Assembly: GCA_045579085.1 (NCBI GenBank)
Contig: JAZNLO010000031.1
Span: forward strand, 15,049 to 79,048
Direction of reading: 5' to 3'
Length of the DNA stretch: 64,000 nucleotides
Origin: RGIG2206 sp045579085
Lineage (GTDB): Bacteria > Bacillota > Clostridia > Oscillospirales > Acutalibacteraceae
Below, in pieces: positions 1 through 6,412 of this stretch. A program made the position numbers and the translations under genes. The notes below the pieces were generated by a model. It saw only the letters and a program-made list of their open reading frames with translations, was not told the origin of the DNA and ran no database searches. Positions within the stretch are counted from its first letter, which is position 1. Each line of letters begins with the position of its first letter.

Positions 1-58
1 TGAGCTCCATTCCCTCTGCAAGACCTTTGATATATGATGCTTTTTCAGTAAGGTTCAT
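1..58 (-). CDS. CD1247 N-terminal-like protein, 5' end only
   Basis: Only the first 19 codons are in the window; the gene runs off the left edge. The visible N-terminus reads MNLTEKASYIKGLAEGMEL. From memory of clostridial genomes this resembles the N-terminus of proteins named CD1247 N-terminal domain-containing, which often follow efp; their function is not known to me. The ATG is preceded by a strong ribosome site GGAGG (plus-strand cctcc at 67-71) about eight bases upstream. It lies 23 bases after the efp stop, so it is probably co-transcribed with efp. The family call rests on a short stretch and on gene order. Confidence 0.5.
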   Translation of the reverse strand, partial: MNLTEKASYIKGLAEGMEL

Positions 59-81
59 AATCCTATCCTCCGTATAATTCA

Positions 82-639
82 TTATGCACGCTCCATATAC
101 TCGCCTGTGCGGGTATCGATTCTAATCATATCTCCCTCATTGATAAAGAGCGGAACGCGGATTTCTGCGCCTGTTTCAAGAGTCGCAGGCTTTGTTGCGT
201 TTGTTGCAGTGTCACCCTTTACGCCGGGCTCTGTTGCGCTAATCTGAAGCTCAACGAATGTTGGAGGCTCAACGCCGAATACCTTGCCCTTGTATGAGAG
301 CACCTTGCAAATCATATTTTCTTTAACAAATTTGAAGTTATCGCTAAGCTCTGCCTCGTCAATCGGAACAAGCTCATATGTCTCCTGGTCCATAAAGTAG
401 TAAAGGCCGCCGTCGCTGTAAGAATACTCCATCTCCTTGCGCTCAACAAAAGCTGTGGGGTACTTATCGTTGGGGTTGAAAGTCTTTTCAACCACGCTTC
501 CTGCAATTACGTTACGGATTTTGGTACGAACAAATGCTGCGCCCTTACCCGGCTTAACGTGCTGGAACTCTATAATCTGGTATACGTTACCGTCCATTTC
601 AAAAGTAACGCCGTTACGGAAATCTCCTGCTGAAATCAT
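82..639 (-). CDS. efp: Elongation factor P
   Basis: EF-P binds the ribosome between the P and E sites and relieves stalling at consecutive prolines. The 185-residue product has the family's usual length: an N-terminal KOW-like domain followed by two OB-fold domains. The loop that contacts the P-site tRNA is seen as HVKPGKGAAF, with the lysine that is modified in many bacteria at residue 32. An upstream ATG in frame would add nine residues, but the start MISAGDF is canonical for the family and sits behind GGAGAAATAAA, so it is preferred. A promoter and a structured leader lie upstream. The next gene downstream is CD1247-like. Identification is firm; the modification chemistry of Lys32 cannot be told from this window. 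Confidence 0.97.
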   Translation of the reverse strand: MISAGDFRNGVTFEMDGNVYQIIEFQHVKPGKGAAFVRTKIRNVIAGSVVEKTFNPNDKYPTAFVERKEMEYSYSDGGLYYFMDQETYELVPIDEAELSDNFKFVKENMICKVLSYKGKVFGVEPPTFVELQISATEPGVKGDTATNATKPATLETGAEIRVPLFINEGDMIRIDTRTGEYMERA

Positions 640-755
640 TTTATTTCTCCATTTCTCCGACGGCAAAGGCTATGTCACTAAAAACTCCACCAAAATCCGT
701 CGGCACTCGGGGGAGCCGTAAAACGACATAATACCTCAATAATATCACTGTTATT

Positions 756-784
756 ATTCTATTACATACTTATTATTTTTTCAA
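756..784 (-). promoter_or_regulatory. SigmaA-type promoter of efp
   Basis: On the minus strand TTGAAA (779-784) and TAGAAT (756-761) are separated by 17 bases, giving a start near 749. This leaves a leader of about 110 bases before efp. The boxes match the consensus in 5/6 positions each. Inferred from sequence only. Confidence 0.7.
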
Positions 785-834
785 GCCTTTTTTATCATTT
801 AACACCACAAACCGCAATAATAATCAAAGTTTGG

Positions 835-1329
835 CTACATCTTCTTGCGGTATCGTTTTATCAACACCGATTCAAGCTTACGCCTCAACTTAAACGATGC
901 GCCGTCCTCCGCCTGTATCGGCGTGACGTGAATCGGTGTAATTCCCGCAAGGTTTGCGCCGAGCATATCGGTGAAAAGCTGGTCACCGACTGCGGCAAGC
1001 TGCCTTCCCTTAATCCCAAGCTTGTGTTTTGCTTTCAAAAACGCAAACGGCAACGGCTTGCACGATAGCGATAAGTAGTCAAGCCCCAATTTCTCCGCAA
1101 AGGGTTTGACCCGTCTGCTCTTTGAATTGGATACCATTATCAGCTTGATTTGCTCGTTTTTCATCATCTCAAGCCACTCGGGCACGCCCTCAAGCGCTGT
1201 TTGCGAATGGTGCGTGGACAAGGTGTTGTCTGCATCGAGAGCCAGACCCTCAACTCCGATTGAGCGAAGGTAATCTGCAGTTATATCAGTGACCCGATGA
1301 AACATTTTTGCAGGTTTGAAAAGCGGCAT
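835..1329 (-). CDS. yqeG: YqeG family HAD IIIA-type phosphatase
   Basis: A 164-residue HAD-superfamily phosphatase of the YqeG type, a conserved Firmicutes protein of uncertain physiological substrate. The HAD motifs are visible in order: the nucleophile motif DADNT (Asp32 and Asp34), motif II VSNS around residue 67, a motif III lysine at 91, and motif IV GDQLFTD (Asp116 and Asp121). The open frame extends 38 codons further upstream, but that part reads through a terminator hairpin; the ATG used here begins MPLFKPAKMF, typical of the family, and follows AGGAGATGTGGAT. The gene lies just after the rpsU terminator, so its expression may depend on read-through. Confidence 0.9.
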   Translation of the reverse strand: MPLFKPAKMFHRVTDITADYLRSIGVEGLALDADNTLSTHHSQTALEGVPEWLEMMKNEQIKLIMVSNSKSRRVKPFAEKLGLDYLSLSCKPLPFAFLKAKHKLGIKGRQLAAVGDQLFTDMLGANLAGITPIHVTPIQAEDGASFKLRRKLESVLIKRYRKKM

Positions 1330-1348
1330 ATCCACATCTCCTGTAAGC

Positions 1349-1384
1349 AAAGAAAAAAGCGGCTTGATGTGCAAGTCGCTTTTA
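1349..1384 (-). terminator. Intrinsic terminator between rpsU and yqeG
   Basis: Read on the minus strand, AAAGCG...CTTG and CAAG...CGCTTT pair with a single mismatch (1356-1366 with 1372-1382), and the stem is followed by TTTTTTCTTT. It ends rpsU transcripts only about 20 bases before the yqeG start codon. Confidence 0.75.
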
Positions 1385-1461
1385 CCTTTGAAATTGATTC
1401 GGCAAGCTATCTTGCCACAGGCGCACCGAGCCAAGCCCGACAAACGCCATTTAAGAAGAAT

Positions 1462-1638
1462 TTAGCGGAACTTACGCTTACGAGCGGCTTCTGACTTCTT
1501 CTTGCGTCTGACGGAAGGCTTTTCATAGTGCTCCCTCTTACGAACTTCTTGGATAACTCCATCTCTGGAAGTGGCTCTCTTAAATCTGCGGAGAGCGCTC
1601 TCCAAGCTTTCGTTCTCTTTTAAACGCACTTGACTCAT
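1462..1638 (-). CDS. rpsU: 30S ribosomal protein S21
   Basis: Small, very basic 58-residue protein of the 30S subunit platform, near the anti-Shine-Dalgarno end of 16S rRNA. The sequence starts MSQVRLKENESLESALRRFK and ends in a run of Lys/Arg, as usual for S21. A 22-codon in-frame extension upstream overlaps a leader hairpin and is rejected, because the chosen ATG has a very strong ribosome site (GGAGGGAGGG). The gene has its own near-consensus promoter and its own terminator, so it forms a separate unit inside the minus-strand array. Confidence 0.97.
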   Translation of the reverse strand: MSQVRLKENESLESALRRFKRATSRDGVIQEVRKREHYEKPSVRRKKKSEAARKRKFR

Positions 1639-1671
1639 TCTGAATTCCCTCCCTCCGAAACAAACAGAGGC

Positions 1672-1739
1672 TCGGGCTCTTTTAGCCCGAATCTTAAAAT
1701 ACAATGTTAATTATACAAGCAGTGCTTACAACTTGTCAA
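1672..1739 (-). promoter_or_regulatory. rpsU promoter and leader hairpin
   Basis: TTGACA (1734-1739) and TATAAT (1710-1715) on the minus strand are 18 bases apart, both perfect hexamers. The leader then carries a 7-bp stem TCGGGCT/AGCCCGA (1672-1678 and 1684-1690) with a five-base A-rich loop, ending about 20 bases before the ribosome site. The hairpin has no T-run, so it is more likely a stability or regulatory element than a terminator. Confidence 0.8.
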
Positions 1740-1748
1740 GCAAAATAT

Positions 1749-2354
1749 TCATTTTGCCGAAATTTGAGCCTTTTTAACACGTTCAAGGGCCTGTTTATAG
1801 TCATCATAACCAACAATGTCTGTTAAAAGCTCGGGCAACATATTAGACGAAACCCTTGTGGGTATCCCTAATTCCTTGCACAGCATAACTCTGAGCTGCT
1901 TTGAATTGTCGGCGCCAAACAGTCCGTCTTCATACATATCGAGCTTTGTGACGGGTTTACCCTTTTGCTCAGCAATACCGCAAATGACACCCGCTTTCTC
2001 AAGCGCCTGAGAAATAACAGCCTCGCTCATCCCCTCAACGCCCAAAAGCCCGTCCGACGACGGCTGCCTTTTACGGCGCTCGCGCCCCTCAATCTCAGGC
2101 ACATACACGTTTACAAAATTAAGCCCCAAAAGCGCCTGATTGAGTCTGTTTCTGATTAAAAAGCCTGCTGAGTCGCTATCGGTCAACACCACGACACCCC
2201 TCGTTTTTGCAAGGCAGCGAAGCAGCTCAAGCTTTTCCTCATCCTTGAATATACCAAAGCCGTCAGTTGTTAAAATAAGCGTATCAAGTATGTTGCCAAG
2301 CGTAATTTTGTCATACTTGCCCTCAACAACAACTGCCTGCTTTATCTTTATCAT
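1749..2354 (-). CDS. rnmV: Ribonuclease M5-like Toprim protein
   Basis: A 201-residue protein with an N-terminal Toprim domain followed by a DUF4093-like half, the architecture of RNase M5, which matures 5S rRNA in Firmicutes. The Toprim glutamate is in VVVEGKYDK (Glu11) and the metal-binding acidic pair in TDSDSAG (Asp59, Asp61). The start is MIKIKQAVVVEG, as in the family. The ATG overlaps the holA stop in an ATGA arrangement, indicating translational coupling. The usual M5 partner, the ksgA methyltransferase gene, is not adjacent here, so the exact substrate is less certain than the fold; it could be an M5 paralogue. Confidence 0.8.
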   Translation of the reverse strand: MIKIKQAVVVEGKYDKITLGNILDTLILTTDGFGIFKDEEKLELLRCLAKTRGVVVLTDSDSAGFLIRNRLNQALLGLNFVNVYVPEIEGRERRKRQPSSDGLLGVEGMSEAVISQALEKAGVICGIAEQKGKPVTKLDMYEDGLFGADNSKQLRVMLCKELGIPTRVSSNMLPELLTDIVGYDDYKQALERVKKAQISAK

Positions 2355-3394
2355 AGCTCTTCACCCGATGCCAGTGCAAACAGCCTTACAAGCGTTTTTT
2401 CTACAATCACTCTGCCGTTTGACGAGCTTGTTTTCAGTTTGATATCGGCATCCCTGAGTATCTCAAGCGCATCAAGCGCCATAGAACGAGTCATATTTCT
2501 ACCGTATGAGGCGGCATTTTTAAGCTTAAACACCATCTTGCCGTATCCAAACGGCTGAGCAATATCGTCATATCTCAAGCCCTCATTTTCAGCCATCTTA
2601 ACCCTGTATATATCAACAAATACAGACGACAGCGCACCGATTATAACAATAGGCTCGGTTTTTAAATCGAACAAGTCGGCGCATATCTTCATCGCATCGT
2701 CTCTGCGACGCGAGCACACTGCCCCCGCTAAAGCAAACGCAGAGGCTTCAACCGTGCGCACCATAACCTCGTCTATATCCTGCTCGGTGGCATAGCCTTT
2801 TCCTACATACGCGCAGAGCTTGTCCACCTCAGTTAAAAGGTTTTCAATATCACTGCCGCAGGTTTCAACTATCTTTCTCGCAACCGTAGGTTGCAATACC
2901 ACTTCTTGCTTGCTTGCTCTGCGTATCGCAATATCAGCAAGCTCATGGTCGTTCTTATGCTCGAAATTCACCACACAACCGTGCTTTTCAACTGCCAAGA
3001 CTAAGTCCTTCGCCTTTTTTGTCTTAGAGGTGGGGATTTCCGCATTATCATAGGTGAGAATCAAGATGCACGTGCTGTTTGGGTGCTCAATAAGCTCAAT
3101 AAGCTGCTTATACTCGCTGTCCTGAGCGGTGGAGAAGTTGTAATCGCTTAAAACAACACAGCTTTTTTCACTCATCATCGGCATTGAGTCACACGCTGCC
3201 ACAAGGTCATCCATCTTAACTGAGCGGTCAAACTTGTGTAAGTTGAAGTCTGCAAAGTCACTAACAGCCTTCTTTATTATCCTGTCTTTATAAAGGCGTT
3301 TTAGATATCCTTCGTTGCCATAAAACAGATATGTGTTCTCAAGCCTTCCGCTTTTTATGTTGGCTGCCAATTCTCTCTCGCTCAAACGTGCCAT
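2351..3394 (-). CDS. holA: DNA polymerase III subunit delta
   Basis: The delta subunit of the clamp loader, which opens the sliding clamp DnaN. The 347-residue length and architecture match: an N-terminal AAA+-like region that is naturally degenerate (no working Walker A), beginning after a family-typical YLFYGNEGYL-like stretch near residue 22, and a helical C-terminal collar domain. The start codon lies four bases after the comEC stop, and its ribosome site GAGAGGGG overlaps the end of comEC. The gene next to comEC is holA in many Firmicutes, which supports the call. It overlaps the M5-like gene by four bases. Confidence 0.93.
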   Translation of the reverse strand: MARLSERELAANIKSGRLENTYLFYGNEGYLKRLYKDRIIKKAVSDFADFNLHKFDRSVKMDDLVAACDSMPMMSEKSCVVLSDYNFSTAQDSEYKQLIELIEHPNSTCILILTYDNAEIPTSKTKKAKDLVLAVEKHGCVVNFEHKNDHELADIAIRRASKQEVVLQPTVARKIVETCGSDIENLLTEVDKLCAYVGKGYATEQDIDEVMVRTVEASAFALAGAVCSRRRDDAMKICADLFDLKTEPIVIIGALSSVFVDIYRVKMAENEGLRYDDIAQPFGYGKMVFKLKNAASYGRNMTRSMALDALEILRDADIKLKTSSSNGRVIVEKTLVRLFALASGEEL

Positions 3395-3398
3395 CTTT

Positions 3399-5468
3399 TC
3401 ACCCCTCTCTTACTATATACCAACCGTTATCAAACACGGTCAACGTCAATTTGTATATATTATACACCTTTTTATCTGGACCTGCAAGGGAATCATCTTT
3501 GATAATCATACACCTATTGCTGTAATCGCCCTTTTTATCAACAGGTAACAAAGTGATATCGGCTTTGCTAAGGTCTGCGTCGAGGCTATTATAAAGCCTG
3601 ATTACAAAATCATTTATCCTGATTTCGTTGTAACCGTCACGGCAGACATACTCAACTCCCGACAGCGTGACAGTGCTCGGCACTTCAATACAGTTTGTAT
3701 CGTCGCCGCACATCGTGCTCACAAGCTCTGCTTGCTCGGTTATGCAAATGTCAGGCTTTGTGTCATTAAACAAATCTGTCATAGTTGACGCTTTAGAGCT
3801 TGCGAGCAATGTGAGCTCGTCTTTGCCGCAATCCGAGATAAAGCTTTTAATTTCAGCGGAAGTATTTATGTAATTATCGTAACAAACGGCGGATATGTTG
3901 CCTTGCTTGTCGCATACGTAGCAACCGCCCTGTGTGATACGTATTGTGGTGCTGTTTAGCCTTACAGCGAAGTTGATGCCTGTGCAAAGCAGAACGAGCG
4001 CAGTGCAAACAATTGCGCCCGTGCGGATTCTGCCTGTTGCTATCGCAAGAAGTACAGTTATGCAGCACGCTATCCCGAAAAAAGCAACGATATATCCGCT
4101 TATACCCACAGTTAGATAATTTGTTCCGCCGAAAAACTCGATAACCCTTATACTATACCTTGCTAAAACAGTTGTTGCGCCGCCAAACGCTGCCGCAACA
4201 GGCGCAATCCCGACTGAAAACGCTGCCACAGTAAACAGCGTGCAAATCATCATAATATCTATTGCAAAGGTGATAGCGAAATTAGAAAAAACAGAAACAA
4301 GAGAAAAGCGTTCGAACATTGTCAGCAGCACAGGCAGCACGCCTAATTGTGCGCCGATTGTTACGCATATAACAGCCACAAACTTATCAAAGGGCTTCTT
4401 TACTCTGAACTTTTCTGTGATAAAACTGCTCATCCTTTTTCCGAAAAGATTTATTCCCAAAACAGAAAATGCAGACAGCATAAAGCCTGTGCTTATCACC
4501 GTAAGGGGACTTATTATTGCAGTTATGATTATTGCCATTCCGAGCGAGTTATACGCATTTGTTTCCTCCCCGATTATCGAGGCAAGCATATAAAGCAGAA
4601 CGCATACTCCCGCTCTCATTATCGACGGTGTGAAGCCCACTATACCCATAAAGATAAGCACGGTAAAGATGCACAGAATGTTGCTCAGTCTTCTCCTTGC
4701 GCCTGTCATAAGCATAAACAGATAAAATGCGCATCTGGATATGATTGATAGATGAAGACCAGAAACCACGATTATATGAGATAAGCCGCTCACACGTGCA
4801 TCGGTCTGGGCAGAATAAGATAAATCAGACGTATCACCAAGCGCAACCGCCCTGACGAAGCCTAACTCCTCGCCGCTGAAAAATCCATTCATCGCATCAT
4901 TAACGTTTTGCCTCAAACCGCATAGCCAATATTTTATGTCACGCTTATCAGAAGCAGTAAAAGAGATAACGTCACCCTGTCCTTTGTTGAGGTAAGCAAC
5001 GCCATAAGTGCCCGTTTTTGCTTTTGCAATCTTGAACTCACCATCAAACCTGTCGTATAAGTCGGCATCAAGCAAGTCATAAGAAACCAGATTGACCGAA
5101 TATTCATCAATCTCTTCGCCGTTTACGGTGTCAATCTTTAACTCATAGTAATACACACCGTCGTACTGCGGTGAATCGCAGAGATACCCCTCATATCTGC
5201 GTACCTTCCCGTCAGCTATTGACGCAGATGCTTTTAAAAACTGAAATTGAGTTATTGCCATCATCAAAAGCCCTGCCGCACATACAAATGTCACAACCGA
5301 CCATAGTTTTGGTATTCTATCAACCCTTTGCGCCAATTCGGAAAGTATTATCGCCACAATAAAAAGGGCAACGCCCGCTGTTGCATTAAGCATAAACTCA
5401 AGCCTATATGCCACAACGAGCGTTAACATTAAAGTAAAGCCTACTAAAGCCGCATTAACCTTGCCCAT
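3399..5468 (-). CDS. comEC: ComEC/Rec2-type DNA uptake channel protein with degenerate C-terminal domain
   Basis: An integral membrane protein of 689 residues in the ComEC/Rec2 family, which passes single-stranded DNA across the membrane in transformation. Several N-terminal membrane segments, an OB-like DUF4131 stretch (about residues 80-175) and the Competence domain are visible; the signature HIIVVSGLHL spans residues 231-240. The C-terminal soluble part (about 502-689) sits where the metallo-beta-lactamase domain normally is, but the HxHxDH metal motif is absent: the equivalent stretch reads LLASSKAST (554-562). No Shine-Dalgarno site is obvious before the ATG, so it may be translated by coupling to the upstream gene. 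No other competence genes are present in this window. Confidence 0.88.
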   Translation of the reverse strand: MGKVNAALVGFTLMLTLVVAYRLEFMLNATAGVALFIVAIILSELAQRVDRIPKLWSVVTFVCAAGLLMMAITQFQFLKASASIADGKVRRYEGYLCDSPQYDGVYYYELKIDTVNGEEIDEYSVNLVSYDLLDADLYDRFDGEFKIAKAKTGTYGVAYLNKGQGDVISFTASDKRDIKYWLCGLRQNVNDAMNGFFSGEELGFVRAVALGDTSDLSYSAQTDARVSGLSHIIVVSGLHLSIISRCAFYLFMLMTGARRRLSNILCIFTVLIFMGIVGFTPSIMRAGVCVLLYMLASIIGEETNAYNSLGMAIIITAIISPLTVISTGFMLSAFSVLGINLFGKRMSSFITEKFRVKKPFDKFVAVICVTIGAQLGVLPVLLTMFERFSLVSVFSNFAITFAIDIMMICTLFTVAAFSVGIAPVAAAFGGATTVLARYSIRVIEFFGGTNYLTVGISGYIVAFFGIACCITVLLAIATGRIRTGAIVCTALVLLCTGINFAVRLNSTTIRITQGGCYVCDKQGNISAVCYDNYINTSAEIKSFISDCGKDELTLLASSKASTMTDLFNDTKPDICITEQAELVSTMCGDDTNCIEVPSTVTLSGVEYVCRDGYNEIRINDFVIRLYNSLDADLSKADITLLPVDKKGDYSNRCMIIKDDSLAGPDKKVYNIYKLTLTVFDNGWYIVREG

Positions 5469-5476
5469 AGAAGTTT

Positions 5477-6016
5477 TTATTTAAAGAAAAGCGGTAACTT
5501 TTCAAGGAAGATAATGTCATCTCTGTCGGCTGCGTCGCCCTCTGCCAAAACAGCACAGCTTGCGGCTTCCTTTGCGCCTGCAGCCCCTACCAGCTTTCTA
5601 ACCGCATCAAGCGACTCTCCCGTTGAAATAACATCGTCCACTATTAGCACGCGCTTATCTTTTATCAGGCGGCACTCATCCTCGCCCAGATACAGCTTCT
5701 GCACGTTTTGCGTGGTTATCGACTTAACCTCAACGCAAACAGGGTTACCCATATAAACCTTAACCCCTTTGCGCGCTACCACGTACTGTTTGCCCGACTG
5801 ACGTGACATCTCGTATGCAAGCGGTATGCTTTTCGCCTCAGGAGTAAGGATATAATCGAATTCGGGTGCTTTTTTGAGCAGTTCCTCAGCTGCGGCGACC
5901 GTTACCTCAACATCTCCGAAAAGAATAAACGCAGCTATGTCTAACTTATCGCTCACACTGTAGCGCTTGAGTTCACGGTCAAGCCCTGCTATTTTTATTG
6001 AATATGTATCGCGCAT
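5477..6016 (-). CDS. Phosphoribosyltransferase family protein
   Basis: A 179-residue type I phosphoribosyltransferase. The PRPP-binding loop VLIVDDVISTGES is at residues 123-135, with both acidic residues and the TG needed for phosphate binding. A hydrophobic beta segment DYILTPEAKSIPLAYEM resembles the adenine or xanthine phosphoribosyltransferase group more than the uracil group. It could salvage a purine base, but the hood region that decides specificity is not diagnostic by eye. It lies between a HIT protein and comEC in the alaS operon, and starts behind GGGAGGAAACA. Confidence 0.8.
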   Translation of the reverse strand: MRDTYSIKIAGLDRELKRYSVSDKLDIAAFILFGDVEVTVAAAEELLKKAPEFDYILTPEAKSIPLAYEMSRQSGKQYVVARKGVKVYMGNPVCVEVKSITTQNVQKLYLGEDECRLIKDKRVLIVDDVISTGESLDAVRKLVGAAGAKEAASCAVLAEGDAADRDDIIFLEKLPLFFK

Positions 6017-6053
6017 TTTTGTTTCCTCCCAAATACAAACTTAAAAACAAGCA

Positions 6054-6392
6054 TCAGCCCGGAGGCCACGCAAGCAGTCTTCTGCCAAGCAAGTGAAAAT
6101 GTATATGCGAAACGGTTTGACCGCCGTCCTCTCCGCAGTTGGTGACTATGCGGAATCCGTTTTCAAGGCCTTGCTCTGCCGCTATTTTTGCCGCCGCTTC
6201 AAACACCTTTGCTATTACTTCGCTGTTTGATGCGTCTATCTCGGCGGCAGACACTATATGCTTACGGGGTATGATAATTGCGTGAAAAGGCGCCTGCGGG
6301 TCAATGTCGGCAAAGGCATACACGTGTTCGTCTGAATAATATTCAGTTGAAGGTATCTCTCCTGCCGCTATCTTGCAAAACAGACAATCCAT
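6054..6392 (-). CDS. HIT family nucleotide-binding hydrolase (HinT-like)
   Basis: A 112-residue histidine-triad protein. The catalytic motif HIHFH (His96, His98, His100) and the C-terminal LGRRLLAWPPG are typical of HinT-like purine nucleoside phosphoramidases. The N-terminal CLFCKIAAGEIP is the usual start of this group, with two cysteines that are Zn ligands in some members. The ATG follows AGGAGCGATAG. It is the second gene after alaS; such phosphoramidases act on aminoacyl-adenylate-like substrates, so the neighbourhood with an aminoacyl-tRNA synthetase is reasonable, though this link is inference. Confidence 0.93.
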   Translation of the reverse strand: MDCLFCKIAAGEIPSTEYYSDEHVYAFADIDPQAPFHAIIIPRKHIVSAAEIDASNSEVIAKVFEAAAKIAAEQGLENGFRIVTNCGEDGGQTVSHIHFHLLGRRLLAWPPG

Positions 6393-6412
6393 ATCTATCG
6401 CTCCTATTTTAA

